Source: Sphingobium sp. SCG-1 (lineage in GTDB: Bacteria; Pseudomonadota; Alphaproteobacteria; Sphingomonadales; Sphingomonadaceae). Taken from it: 64,000 nt of DNA. The DNA lies in contig NZ_CP026372.1 of assembly GCF_002953135.1 (NCBI RefSeq), forward strand, positions 310,001 to 374,000, in the 5' to 3' direction. Below, one piece after another: positions 19,974-29,347 of this stretch. The notes under the pieces were generated by a model. The model was not told the origin of the DNA. It worked only from the letters and a program-made list of their open reading frames with translations, and did not search any database. The translations under genes were made by a program, and so were the position numbers. The first letter of the stretch is position 1. Each line of letters begins with the position of its first letter.

Positions 19974-19999
19974 AACAGATCACGTGAGGTCGCGGTTCC
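19974..19999 (-). promoter_or_regulatory. EcfG-like promoter candidate for the type III PKS operon
   Basis: On the minus strand GGAAC (19999-19995) is followed by 17 bases and TGTT (19977-19974). This matches the alphaproteobacterial general-stress consensus GGAAC-N16/17-CGTT with one mismatch. Transcription would begin about 50 bases before the GTG at 19914. Confidence 0.38.
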
Positions 20000-20002
20000 C
20001 CT

Positions 20003-21034
20003 TCAGGCGGCACGTTCTCGCGCCGCCTGCCGCGCTATGGTGAGCAACTCATGCGTCACCATGATGTCGCCTGCGTTCCGGCTGGAGCGGCTGGCGCGTT
20101 CTGCGGCACCCAAACGGCTGATGACACGGGCGATGCCGTTCGCATCCCATAACTTCACCTGGCGCGTCACAGTCGCCTTGTCCTTCCAGAACACGGCTTT
20201 GCCCGCACTCTCAATGGCGGCGTCGAGTCGGCCCGATACGTCGAATTCGGCGCGAATGTTGGCGAGCAGCATCGCGCGGTTCTGCAATGGGCGCAGGATC
20301 GTGCCCATGTTGGTGCCCATGACGCGCAGGCCCGCCAATTCGCTGTGCATGGCCTTGAGGTCGCCGCCCAGCACCGCGTTTACCAGCGGACCAACATCTT
20401 CCTCGAACGATTCGGCGGAGAGAGCATTCAGCGCTTCGGCTGTCGCCTCCACCGGATGCTCGGGCGCTGCGTCGAGGAACAGCGCCAGCTTGTCCACCTC
20501 GCCGGCCATCAGCGCACGATCGCCGCCGGTTAGTTCGGTGATGCGCCGCGCGAGGTCAGGCGGCAGACGCAGGCCCAGCTCGCGGGCAATGCCGATAGCA
20601 ATCTGATCGGCATCGCGGCCTTCGGGCGTGTAGCTGATGCACGCCATGGTAGCCTTGTGATCAAGCGCCAGCTTTACAAGTTTCGACGTGCCTTTCAGCG
20701 CGCCTGCAATCGCGACTACCGGATTGCCCGCATGTTCGGCCTGCAACAGTGCTTCTATGGCGGGCAGCGCTTCATCGCCCAATGGCGTGACGCGAATCCA
20801 TTGTTTGTCCCCGAACATAGATATCGAGGCGGCTTCGTCGGACAAGCGCGCGGGATCATTTTTCAGTGTAGCGCCATCAAGGTCGATGCGTTGCGCGTTG
20901 GCGCCCATCGCGCGTTCGAGCCGCTTGGACAGGGCGATGCTGCCGGATTCATCGGGACCGTAGAGGAAGAACAGGCGGATATCGGCGGGCGGCGCATCAA
21001 GCGCTCGCTCGATCTGCCCTTTATTGGCCTTCAC
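20003..21034 (-). CDS. holA: DNA polymerase III delta subunit
   Basis: Clamp-loader subunit that opens the beta sliding clamp. The 343-residue protein begins MKANKGQIERAL and has the family's FFLYGPDESGSIALSKRL in the Walker-A-like region, without a functional ATPase, as in all delta subunits. Length is normal. The start is GTG at 21034, 14 bases inside the end of lptE. The leuS-lptE-holA order is common in Proteobacteria and supports the call. Confidence 0.92.
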   Translation of the reverse strand: MKANKGQIERALDAPPADIRLFFLYGPDESGSIALSKRLERAMGANAQRIDLDGATLKNDPARLSDEAASISMFGDKQWIRVTPLGDEALPAIEALLQAEHAGNPVVAIAGALKGTSKLVKLALDHKATMACISYTPEGRDADQIAIGIARELGLRLPPDLARRITELTGGDRALMAGEVDKLALFLDAAPEHPVEATAEALNALSAESFEEDVGPLVNAVLGGDLKAMHSELAGLRVMGTNMGTILRPLQNRAMLLANIRAEFDVSGRLDAAIESAGKAVFWKDKATVTRQVKLWDANGIARVISRLGAAERASRSSRNAGDIMVTHELLTIARQAARERAA

Positions 21035-21542
21035 GGGATTTGGCCGCTGCGGCGCGCTGTTCCTCTACCGCGAACAAAGCGAGGCGGGCGATGATCTGGT
21101 CGGCCACGGTCTGCGATAGTCGCTCTAGTGCCGTGTCCTCGGCGGCGATCGTCGCATATTCGCTGGAGGTGACGTCGATGCCTGCGTCCGATCCGGCGGT
21201 GGCGTCCACCATCTGGGTGCCGGTGGCTTCGTCGACGAGCTGGTACCGCGCGCGCAATGTGCGGCGTTCGCGGGTGATCGCGTCATCGGCACGGACGCCG
21301 AAGCCTTCGATGCTATCGTCCAGCTTTACGACAAGGCGGTAACGCGGGCCATTGCCATTGTGGATCAGTCGGTCCTGCAGCGCGTTGCGGACGAGCCATC
21401 CGCCTTTGCCTTCGATCGGCGCGACTTCGATATTGGACAGCGCCTGCGCGACCGGGCCGCTGCTCCCGCCGCTATAAACCGGGCGTAATCCGCAGGCGGA
21501 CAGCAGCGCCGTGGCCGCGAAGAGAAGTGCGATGCGTTTCAC
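21021..21542 (-). CDS. lptE: LPS-assembly lipoprotein
   Basis: Outer-membrane lipoprotein that plugs LptD for lipopolysaccharide insertion. The 173-residue protein has a lipobox ending in LLSACGLRPVYSGG, with Cys17 acylated; GLRPVY right after the cysteine is characteristic of alphaproteobacterial LptE. The rest is a small alpha/beta fold. Its ATG overlaps the leuS stop codon by four bases and holA starts inside its end. Confidence 0.92.
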   Translation of the reverse strand: MKRIALLFAATALLSACGLRPVYSGGSSGPVAQALSNIEVAPIEGKGGWLVRNALQDRLIHNGNGPRYRLVVKLDDSIEGFGVRADDAITRERRTLRARYQLVDEATGTQMVDATAGSDAGIDVTSSEYATIAAEDTALERLSQTVADQIIARLALFAVEEQRAAAAKSREGQ

Positions 21543-24049
21543 AGGACCAGATTGACCAAACGATCGGGTACCACAATCACTTTCTTTGGAGCAGCGCCAT
21601 CGAGCGTGCGCATCACATTGGGCGCAGCGAGTGCGAGGCGCTCCAGTTCATCCTTCGGCGTGCCTTTGGGCACGGTGATCGTGTCGCGCAATTTGCCCAT
21701 CACCTGACAGGCGATGGTGACTTCATCCTCCACCAGCAGCGCCGGATCGACGTCAGGCCACGCCGCGTCGGCAATCAATCCCTCACCGCCAATATCTGCC
21801 CAGGCCTCTTCGGCCAGATGTGGCGTCATGGGGGCAACGAGCAGCGCAAGGTTGCGGATCGCGGTGGTGCGCGACGCGGACGGCGCCGCCTTTTCGACAG
21901 CGTTGGTGAGTTCGTAGACCTTGGCGACTGCCTTGTTGAAGGACAATGCCTCGATATCACGGGCGATGCCGTCGATGGTCTGGTGCAGCTTGCGGTCGAG
22001 GGGTTTGTCCTGCCCCTGCGCGTCCGGCTCGATCTGCCCGAACAAGCGCCACAGGCGGTTCACGAAGCGCCACGATCCCTCGATGCCGCTCTCGGTCCAG
22101 GGCAAGTCGCGCTCCGGCGGACTGTCCGACAGCATGAACCAGCGCACTGCGTCCGCGCCATATTGTTCGATGATGTCATCGGGATCGACGACATTCTTCT
22201 TGGACTTCGACATCTTCTCGACGCGGCCAGTGATGACCGGCGCGCCGCTTTCGATGTGGACGTAATCGTCGCCGTCCTTGCGCACTTCCTGCGGAGACAG
22301 CCAGCTACCATCGCCAGCCTTGTACGTCTCATGCGTCACCATGCCCTGCGTGAACAGGCCAGTGAACGGCTCGGCAATATCGAGCGCGCCGATATGCCGC
22401 AGCGCGCGCGTCCAGAAGCGGGCGTAGAGCAGATGCAGAATCGCATGTTCGACGCCGCCGATATATTGGGCGACCGGCAGCCAGCGTTCCGCCGCGGCCT
22501 TTTCGAACGGCTTGTCCTTCGGCTGGCTGGCGAAGCGGATGAAGTACCAGCTTGAATCGACGAACGTGTCTAGCGTGTCTGTCTCGCGCCGGGCAGGCTT
22601 GCCGCAACTCGGGCAGTCCACATGCTTCCACGTCGGATGCCGGTCCAGCGGGTTGCCCGGAATGTCGAAGGTGATGTCCTCCGGCAGAACGATCGGCAGC
22701 TGATCCTTTGGCACGCCGACCGGGCCGCAGCCTTCGCAATGGATGATCGGGATCGGCGTGCCCCAATAGCGCTGGCGCGACACACCCCAGTCGCGCAACC
22801 GCCAGACGGTCGTGCCCTTGCCCCAGCCGCCCTCTTCGGCGCGGGCGATCACGGTTGCTTTCGCGTCCTCGATGCCCATGCCGTCGATGAAGCGGCTGTT
22901 CACCAGTTTGCCGGGACCAGTATAGGCCTCATCTTGGATCGGCTCATCGGCATCACCGACCACGCGCGGCACGGGCAGCATATATTTGCGGGCGAAATCG
23001 AGATCACGCTGGTCGTGCGCGGGCACGCCCATAACTGCGCCGGTCCCGTAATCCATCAGCACGAAGTTCGCGACGAACAGCGGCAATTTGATCGCGGGAT
23101 CGAACGGGTGGATCACCGACAAGCCGGTGTCGAAGCCCAGCTTTTCCTGTGTTTCGATTTCCGCTGCGGCGGTGCCGGACTTGCGGCACTCGTCCGAAAA
23201 GGTTGCAAGGTTTGCATCGTCTTTCGCCAGCGCCAGCGCGATCGGATGGTCGGCGGCAATGGCGGCAAAACTCGCGCCGAAAATCGTGTCGGGCCGCGTT
23301 GAGAAAACCTCCAGCCGGTCGATGCCGTCCACAGCCTGATCCAGCGCGAAGGAGAATTGTAGGCCGACCGATTTGCCGATCCAGTTCTCCTGCATCAACC
23401 GCACCTTATCGGGCCAATGATCCAGCGTACCGAGACCTTCGAGCAGTTCGTCGGCGAAGTCGGTGATCTTGAGGAACCACTGGCTCAATTTGCGTTTCTC
23501 GACCGGCGCGCCGGAGCGCCAGCCCTTGCCATCGATGACCTGCTCGTTCGCCAGCACGGTCATGTCGACCGGATCCCAATTGACGGCACTTTCCTTGCGG
23601 TACACGAGCCCCGCCGCATAGAGGTCGAGGAACAGCGCCTGCTCATGCCCGTAATAATCGGGTTCGCAAGTCGCCAGCTCGCGGCTCCAGTCGAGCGCGA
23701 AACCAAGCTTCTTCAATTGCGCGCGCATCGACGCGATGTTGGAACGCGTCCACTCGCCGGGATGCACCTTCTTTTCCATCGCCGCATTTTCGGCGGGCAT
23801 TCCGAACGCGTCCCAGCCCATCGGATGCAGGACTTCGTGCCCCGTCATCCGGCGGAAGCGCGCCAGCACGTCGCCCATCGAATAGTTCCGGACATGGCCG
23901 ATATGGATGCGGCCGGAGGGGTAGGGGAACATCTCCAGCACATAAGAGCGCGGCTTGGCGCTCGCGTCATCCGCGCGGAAACTCTGTCGTTCGTCCCAGA
24001 CGGCCTGCCAGCGGGCATCCGCCTCAAGCGGGTTGAAGCGCCTTTGCAT
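21539..24049 (-). CDS. leuS: leucyl-tRNA synthetase
   Basis: Charges tRNA-Leu. The 836-residue class I synthetase has HIGH at residues 49-52 (GRIHIGHVRN) and the KMSKS loop as MSKSKKNVVDPDD. An editing CP1 domain (GVPAHDQRD) and the zinc-like module CEGCG...CPSCG are present. An AGGAG ribosome binding site lies six bases before the ATG. It is followed without a gap by lptE and holA. Confidence 0.98.
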   Translation of the reverse strand: MQRRFNPLEADARWQAVWDERQSFRADDASAKPRSYVLEMFPYPSGRIHIGHVRNYSMGDVLARFRRMTGHEVLHPMGWDAFGMPAENAAMEKKVHPGEWTRSNIASMRAQLKKLGFALDWSRELATCEPDYYGHEQALFLDLYAAGLVYRKESAVNWDPVDMTVLANEQVIDGKGWRSGAPVEKRKLSQWFLKITDFADELLEGLGTLDHWPDKVRLMQENWIGKSVGLQFSFALDQAVDGIDRLEVFSTRPDTIFGASFAAIAADHPIALALAKDDANLATFSDECRKSGTAAAEIETQEKLGFDTGLSVIHPFDPAIKLPLFVANFVLMDYGTGAVMGVPAHDQRDLDFARKYMLPVPRVVGDADEPIQDEAYTGPGKLVNSRFIDGMGIEDAKATVIARAEEGGWGKGTTVWRLRDWGVSRQRYWGTPIPIIHCEGCGPVGVPKDQLPIVLPEDITFDIPGNPLDRHPTWKHVDCPSCGKPARRETDTLDTFVDSSWYFIRFASQPKDKPFEKAAAERWLPVAQYIGGVEHAILHLLYARFWTRALRHIGALDIAEPFTGLFTQGMVTHETYKAGDGSWLSPQEVRKDGDDYVHIESGAPVITGRVEKMSKSKKNVVDPDDIIEQYGADAVRWFMLSDSPPERDLPWTESGIEGSWRFVNRLWRLFGQIEPDAQGQDKPLDRKLHQTIDGIARDIEALSFNKAVAKVYELTNAVEKAAPSASRTTAIRNLALLVAPMTPHLAEEAWADIGGEGLIADAAWPDVDPALLVEDEVTIACQVMGKLRDTITVPKGTPKDELERLALAAPNVMRTLDGAAPKKVIVVPDRLVNLVL

Positions 24050-24089
24050 TCGTCACTCCTGAAGCGGGCAGAGAGGCCCGTCCGGTGGA

Positions 24090-24542
24090 TTAATCCTTGT
24101 TGATCGCCGTGCGGCGCAGATCACGCGCCTTGGTGAGGATGATCTCCTCGATCTTCTGCACTGTCGCAGCCTGCATTGGCGCGTCGACCCACTGACCGGT
24201 CTGATTGACCTGGCGACTGCCTGCAACGCGCAGGGCGTCGGCGCGCAAATCCTGGTCGAGGATGGTCACAGTCAGCTTGATGCGCTCTCCGGGCGAATTA
24301 GGGTTCGCGTACCAGTCAGTGACGATGACGCCGCCATTCGAATCGGTCTGCACCAATGGCATGAAGGACAACGTATCGAGCGTGGCGCGCCACAAATAGC
24401 TGTTGACGCCAATCGTCGTGACCTTCGCCGCCGCAAGATCGGCTTTGGGCCGGTCCTTTGCGCCGCCACCGCAGGCACCAAGCGGGAGGACCGCCGCCAT
24501 GACGAGAGCCGTTGCAAGCGAGCGGGCCGAAAGAGGGCGCAT
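24090..24542 (-). CDS. DUF3576 lipoprotein
   Basis: A 150-residue protein with a lipoprotein signal ending in PLGACGGG (Cys24). The mature part has VNSYLWRATLDTLSFMPL and DWYANPNSPGERIKL, which I recognise as the DUF3576 family found next to leuS in many Alphaproteobacteria. Function is unknown; the location is probably the periplasmic face of a membrane. The start at 24542 is nine bases after AGGA. The open frame extends upstream to 24671, but those residues precede the signal. The gene lies 40 bases before leuS and may lead the leuS-lptE-holA operon. Confidence 0.87.
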   Translation of the reverse strand: MRPLSARSLATALVMAAVLPLGACGGGAKDRPKADLAAAKVTTIGVNSYLWRATLDTLSFMPLVQTDSNGGVIVTDWYANPNSPGERIKLTVTILDQDLRADALRVAGSRQVNQTGQWVDAPMQAATVQKIEEIILTKARDLRRTAINKD

Positions 24543-24787
24543 AAGCCGTGTCCTGTATAAATTCTGGGGCATTGTGCGGCATCTATAGGGAAGATAATGG
24601 AGGGAGCAAGCCTTCCGTGTACGGGTGTCGCACACCGTCATATCTGCACTATCGATGCCGGAAGACCGCAAATGTGTGAACTATGCAACAGCCATGACTA
24701 AAATGACTCGCCCTCTAGCCATTAGCGCGCGTTAGGTGTTATGCCTTTCAGCAAGAAAATATCGGGGCGGTAGAGTCGTTTAGGGTC

Positions 24788-25516
24788 ATGGCAATCAAGG
24801 GCGGACATCTGGGGTGGTTGAGTGCGGCGGTAGCTGGCGCGGCTCTCGCTTTGTCTCCCGCCGTTGGTGCGGCTGCTGATCTGATCGCGGTGCGTAGTGC
24901 GAAACCCGTTTCCCTCAACAATCTTGGCAGTATCGGGTCGTTTACTCCAGCGACTCAGGATCCACGCCTGTCCTCCGCTTATGCAAGCGCAATCATGAGC
25001 GGTAGCCGGAAGACCTTCCGCTTCACGCCGACCAGCGGTTCGACGAGCGGTCGTCGTTCGATCACCGTACTGGTGCGCGCCGGGGATGACATGCCTGTCC
25101 GTATGGACCGGACGCTGCCGTCGGTCGGCATCACGCCAGTGGCCTTTAATCTGAACGTCTCGCGCGGCTGGCGCAAGTTTGCGCTCCCGGACGCAGTTGG
25201 CCGCAAGGCGCTCGATCCGATTCCTGTCGAAACGCCTGCGGCTGCGCGCAGCTTCTCGCTCGATCAGGGCAATAAAAAGCAGCGCTTCAGTACCAATGTG
25301 CTTGTCGACAGCAAAGGCGACGTGGGCGCGGCGGCACCAACGTTGGGTGATGACAAGAGCTATTCGGTGGAAGTCGGCAGCTCTTATTCACTTTCGCGCA
25401 ACCTGAACGTGACGGCAGGCATGAAGTACAGCGGCCGCGTCAATCGCCTCGCGCCGATAACCGGGGATCGGCAGGACGCACAAGCGTTGTACCTGGGTAC
25501 GGTCTTCAAATTCTGA
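24788..25516 (+). CDS. secreted protein of unknown function, possibly a small outer-membrane barrel
   Basis: A 242-residue protein with a clear signal peptide (LSAAVAGAALALSPAVGAAA). I do not recognise a family. The C-terminal 60 residues alternate polar and hydrophobic positions (SYSVEVGSSYSLSRNL, NVTAGMKYSGRV) and the protein ends in YLGTVFKF. A terminal Phe with alternating aromatic residues is the pattern recognised by the BAM machinery, so an outer-membrane barrel or barrel-associated domain is plausible. The middle is Ser/Thr- and Arg-rich. The ribosome binding site is poor. It is preceded by a 245-base spacer after the divergent DUF3576 gene and appears monocistronic. Confidence 0.68.
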   Translation: MAIKGGHLGWLSAAVAGAALALSPAVGAAADLIAVRSAKPVSLNNLGSIGSFTPATQDPRLSSAYASAIMSGSRKTFRFTPTSGSTSGRRSITVLVRAGDDMPVRMDRTLPSVGITPVAFNLNVSRGWRKFALPDAVGRKALDPIPVETPAAARSFSLDQGNKKQRFSTNVLVDSKGDVGAAAPTLGDDKSYSVEVGSSYSLSRNLNVTAGMKYSGRVNRLAPITGDRQDAQALYLGTVFKF

Positions 25517-25742
25517 TCCTGCGGCATTCGCCGGAGCATCTTCTACAAGCTAGCGCTAATTGTTTGACAGCTTTGCTGCTTTCGCGAACAGCCGTCGTAG
25601 GTTTATCGCGCTTTTGTTATTGTGCCTTCCCCTTGCTTCAACAAGTTTCGCTGCGGCGCACCATGAAACTTTTCACCTACTAACGCATTATAGCAGGATG
25701 TGTTTTTCAACTATGATGGACACCTCTCTCGAAAGTTAGTCG

Positions 25743-28037
25743 ATGAATCAGATATCGTTCGACGCGCACTTTGTCTTGCCGGCTCCAAAGCATGTGGCTT
25801 TGATTGGTAATGCGATGCCTCGACGATGCGGTATGGCGACATTCACCAATCATTGCCGCGACGCGCTTCTCGAGCAATTTCCAGACGTCCGCATTGACCA
25901 TTATGCGATGGACGACGGGCGCGGCGAAATAGAATATCCTGCTGATGTTCACCTCATCAACGACCGGGATGCTCGTGCCTATGCCCGTGCGGCGCAGCAG
26001 ATCGAAGAGAGCGGCGCGGAAGCGATCTGGCTTCAGCATGAATTTGGCATTTTCGGTGGTGCCGCGGGCGACCTCATCCTCCATCTCCTTGCCCGCACAC
26101 GCCTGCCGTTGGTCACGACGTTCCATACCATATTGGAAAAGCCGAGCGCCGACGAACGTCGCGTCATGGATCGCCTGCTGGATCGGTCGCGGGACATCAT
26201 CGTCATGTCCGAATTCGGTCGTGAAATCCTCCAGCGCGTCTACAATGTCGACGATCGCCAGATCAGCGTGATCCCCCACGGTGTGCCCGACCGTCCGCTG
26301 ATAGAGGCTGAAGCGATGAAGCCGCAGTTTGGCTGGGCCGGACGCAAGGTAATATTGACATTCGGCTTGCTTGCCCCGGACAAGGGCATCGAAAACATGA
26401 TCGAAGCCATGCCCGCGATCGTCGAGCGCTGCCCCGAAGCGCTCTATGTGATCGTCGGCGCAACACACCCCAATCTAATCCGGGAGCAGGGCGAAACGTT
26501 GCGTGAGAGCTTGGTCGCGCTGACACATCATCTGGGAATTGCCGATAACGTCCAATGGATTGACAACTATCAGGAGCAGGAAGAACTGCTTGATCGGCTT
26601 CAGGCGGCCGACGTTTACGTGACGCCCTATGTCAATCCGGCTCAGGTCACGTCAGGCACGTTGAGCTACGCCGTTAGCATGGGCAAGGCAGTGGTTTCCA
26701 CGCCTTATATCCATGCCACTGAAATCCTGGATCAGGACCATGGCATATTGGTTCCGTTCCGCGACAGCGCTGCGATAGCCGACGCGATCATTCGGCTGCT
26801 GACAGATGATAAGTTGCGCCGCGATTATGGCGAGCGCGCTTACGCACGCGGACGTGAAATGCTGTGGCGCGAACTGGCGCGCCGTGTGGGGTTGTTGCTG
26901 GTGCAGAGCCAGGGTGCGCAACCTGCCAAGCTGCCGATGCGCCGCAATCACCTGATACTGGAGCCGAATCTGTCGGCGGTCTTTCGGATGAGCGACGGCA
27001 CCGGCATGTTGCAGCATGGCATATTGTCGGTGCCGGACCGCCGCCACGGCTACTGTATAGACGATAATGCACGTGCGCTGCTGCTGATGACGCAGGTTCC
27101 TGTGATGGATGAGGAACTGCGGGATCAGTGGATCAGCACCTACGCCGCGTTCGTGCAGCACGCATGGAATCCGGATAAGGGACGTTTCCGCAATTTCATG
27201 TCCTATGATCGCAGTTGGTGCGAGGATGAAGGATCGGAAGACAGCTCGGGCCGTGCGATGTGGGCGCTGGGCGTTACTGCCCGCGATGCGCCGCTTGAAA
27301 AGCAGCGCGAATGGGCTGCGCGCCTGTTCAACGAAACCATCGAGCCAATGCAGCGCCTCGCCTCGCCCCGCGCGCAGGCATTCGTCATGCTGGGGGCCAG
27401 TGCAATTCTGGAGACTGAACCGGGTCATGTTCTGGCAAAAGAAGTGCTTCGAGATTTTGGTCGCAATCTTCTGGCGCTGATTGCTGAAGCGCGCCGCCCG
27501 GACTGGGCTTGGTTTGAAGCAGTGCTGGCTTACGATAATCCCCGATTGTCCGAGGCGTTGCTGCGCGCAGGCGTGGTGTTGCAGAACGCCGACTTCATCG
27601 AATGCGGCCTGACTACGCTGGAATGGATCTGGGCGCAGCAGACCGCACCTACCGGCCACTTCCGTGCGGTGGGATCGGAAAGCTTCGGCGAACCTTATGC
27701 GCCGCCGCTACCGTTCGACCAGCAACCGCTGGAAGCGCAAGCGATGATCGACGCAGCGGAAGCCGCCTTCGCCATCGATCAGTCGGGTCGCTGGCTCGAT
27801 TGCGCGCACACTGCCTATCGCTGGTATCTGGGCGACAATGACCTTTCTCTTCCCCTCGCCACGCGGCAGGATGGGGGATGCTATGACGGCCTCACACCTA
27901 CGGGCGTGAACCGGAACCAGGGTGCGGAATCGCTGTTGGCATTGCAACTATCGTCTTGTGCGATGAACAGGCTTTCCCAAATCGGCGCAAACGTGGCAAT
28001 AGGGGCCACCCTGGGGGATGAGATCATCCCTGCCTGA
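25743..28037 (+). CDS. GT4 glycosyltransferase fused to a C-terminal helical domain
   Basis: A 764-residue protein. Residues about 15-385 are a GT-B glycosyltransferase of family 4: RRCGMATFTNH, LQHEFGIFGG, VIPHGVPD, LTFGLLAPDKGIENMIEA and a C-terminal nucleotide-sugar region ATEILDQDHGILVPF. Residues about 400-755 form a second region with DDNARALLLM, FVQHAWNPDKGRFRNFMSYDRSW and DGLTPTGVNRNQGAESLLA. It resembles the (alpha/alpha)6 barrels of glycoside hydrolases and phosphorylases, but I cannot name a family. There is no signal peptide, so it is cytoplasmic. It is followed after 16 bases by a GH130 protein. Donor and product are unknown; mannosyl transfer is inferred only from the GH130 neighbours. 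Confidence 0.82.
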   Translation: MNQISFDAHFVLPAPKHVALIGNAMPRRCGMATFTNHCRDALLEQFPDVRIDHYAMDDGRGEIEYPADVHLINDRDARAYARAAQQIEESGAEAIWLQHEFGIFGGAAGDLILHLLARTRLPLVTTFHTILEKPSADERRVMDRLLDRSRDIIVMSEFGREILQRVYNVDDRQISVIPHGVPDRPLIEAEAMKPQFGWAGRKVILTFGLLAPDKGIENMIEAMPAIVERCPEALYVIVGATHPNLIREQGETLRESLVALTHHLGIADNVQWIDNYQEQEELLDRLQAADVYVTPYVNPAQVTSGTLSYAVSMGKAVVSTPYIHATEILDQDHGILVPFRDSAAIADAIIRLLTDDKLRRDYGERAYARGREMLWRELARRVGLLLVQSQGAQPAKLPMRRNHLILEPNLSAVFRMSDGTGMLQHGILSVPDRRHGYCIDDNARALLLMTQVPVMDEELRDQWISTYAAFVQHAWNPDKGRFRNFMSYDRSWCEDEGSEDSSGRAMWALGVTARDAPLEKQREWAARLFNETIEPMQRLASPRAQAFVMLGASAILETEPGHVLAKEVLRDFGRNLLALIAEARRPDWAWFEAVLAYDNPRLSEALLRAGVVLQNADFIECGLTTLEWIWAQQTAPTGHFRAVGSESFGEPYAPPLPFDQQPLEAQAMIDAAEAAFAIDQSGRWLDCAHTAYRWYLGDNDLSLPLATRQDGGCYDGLTPTGVNRNQGAESLLALQLSSCAMNRLSQIGANVAIGATLGDEIIPA

Positions 28038-28053
28038 CAACGGATGATCTCTT

Positions 28054-29337
28054 TTGCTTGAATGTCATACTCTTAAGCTCAGGCTTTACGCCGATCCCGC
28101 GCGCGTGGTCGTCCGGCCGTTTCACCTTAGTTGGCAGAGCAACGGCAAAGGCCCGAGCCGCTCGCAGCGGATCGCGACAGCCGTGCTTGAACTGGACGAG
28201 AGCACCGTCGAGGATCAATTGACGCACGTCCTGCGCGATTTCGAAGCGCGGCACTGGCAGACGCGGCGTGTGTTCCGCACTCGCTACGACGAGATTCGCG
28301 CACAGCTCAAGTTGGACGACAGCAACTTGTCGGAATCGCGACGCCTGCTGATCGGCGCCTACTTTTGCCATGAGTACAGCTACGCCGCCGCCGCACTGAT
28401 GAACCCCAGTGTCGTGCCGCACTATGACCAGACCGGCATGGCAAAGGGCGATTGCCGTATCATCATGTCGCTCCGCGCCGTCGGCGAAGGGCATATCAGC
28501 TCGGTAGCCTTCCGCGAGGGCGTAATCACTGACGACGGCGAATTGCTGTTGGCGCACCAGCCACCGTTCGCCACTGCCGCTGACGCCTATGGCGGCGAGA
28601 ATGTCGTGAAGGAAGGCGAGGTGTCGGTTTTCCGGCATCCGGACAGTACCGTGTCCGGCACGGTGCTCTTCCCGATCACGGCCGCACAGGCCAATGGACT
28701 TGAAGACTTGCGGCTCGTGTATTTCCAGCATTCTGATGGATCGATGGAATGGCTGGGCACCTACACCGCGTATAATGGTCATCAGATCCAGTCGGAAATG
28801 CTGCGCACGCGCGACTTCCGCCGCTTCGACATGGTGCCGATGACCGGTAGCGCTGCACGGAACAAGGGCATGGCGCTTTTCCCGCGCAAAGTCGCAGGCA
28901 AATATATGATGATCGGGCGGCAGGATGGAGAGAACCTCTATCTCATCACTTCCGATACGCTGACGCACTGGGACGAGGGGCAGTTGATCCTGACGCCCCT
29001 TTACCCCTGGGAACTTGTGCAGATCGGCAATTGCGGCCCGCCGATCGAAATCGACGAAGGTTGGCTGCTATTGACCCACGGCGTCGGGGCTATGCGCGAA
29101 TATTCGATCGGCGCGGTGCTGCTGGACAAGGACGATCCCTCGATCGTCTTGCGCCGCACAAAGACGCCTATCCTCGCTGCATCGGAGGACGACCGTGAAG
29201 GCTATGTACCGAACGTCGTCTATACTTGTGGCGCGATGAAGCATGGCGAGAACATCTTCATGCCTTATGGCGTGGCGGACAGTTCGGTGGCGTTCGCCTT
29301 CGTACCCATCGTGGACCTGCTGGCGCTGATGGATTAA
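28054..29337 (+). CDS. GH130-family beta-mannoside phosphorylase/hydrolase-like protein
   Basis: A 427-residue cytoplasmic five-bladed propeller of the GH130 type. The signature appears as NGLEDLRLVYF (Glu217-Asp218-Arg220). Further blades are KGMALFPRKV, YLITSDTLTHW and WLLLTHGVGAMREYSIGAVLLD. An N-terminal extension of about 110 residues precedes the propeller, so it is longer than its convergent neighbour. Known GH130 enzymes phosphorolyse or hydrolyse beta-1,2- or beta-1,4-linked mannosides. The start is TTG at 28054, nine bases after GGA. It follows the GT4 fusion gene by 16 bases and is probably co-transcribed with it. Confidence 0.82.
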   Translation: MLECHTLKLRLYADPARVVVRPFHLSWQSNGKGPSRSQRIATAVLELDESTVEDQLTHVLRDFEARHWQTRRVFRTRYDEIRAQLKLDDSNLSESRRLLIGAYFCHEYSYAAAALMNPSVVPHYDQTGMAKGDCRIIMSLRAVGEGHISSVAFREGVITDDGELLLAHQPPFATAADAYGGENVVKEGEVSVFRHPDSTVSGTVLFPITAAQANGLEDLRLVYFQHSDGSMEWLGTYTAYNGHQIQSEMLRTRDFRRFDMVPMTGSAARNKGMALFPRKVAGKYMMIGRQDGENLYLITSDTLTHWDEGQLILTPLYPWELVQIGNCGPPIEIDEGWLLLTHGVGAMREYSIGAVLLDKDDPSIVLRRTKTPILAASEDDREGYVPNVVYTCGAMKHGENIFMPYGVADSSVAFAFVPIVDLLALMD

Positions 29338-29347
29338 TGCGCTTTCC

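Noticed and set aside
21527..22555. A 342-codon open frame antisense to leuS
   Set aside because: It reads entirely across a conserved essential gene, has no motif or ribosome binding site, and its composition is that of a reverse-frame shadow.
25564..25569. TTGACA upstream of the GT4 fusion gene, considered as a -35 box
   Set aside because: No acceptable -10 sequence lies 16-18 bases downstream.
26652..27659. A 335-codon open frame antisense to the GT4 fusion gene
   Set aside because: The plus-strand protein shows clear glycosyltransferase motifs throughout; the antisense product shows none.
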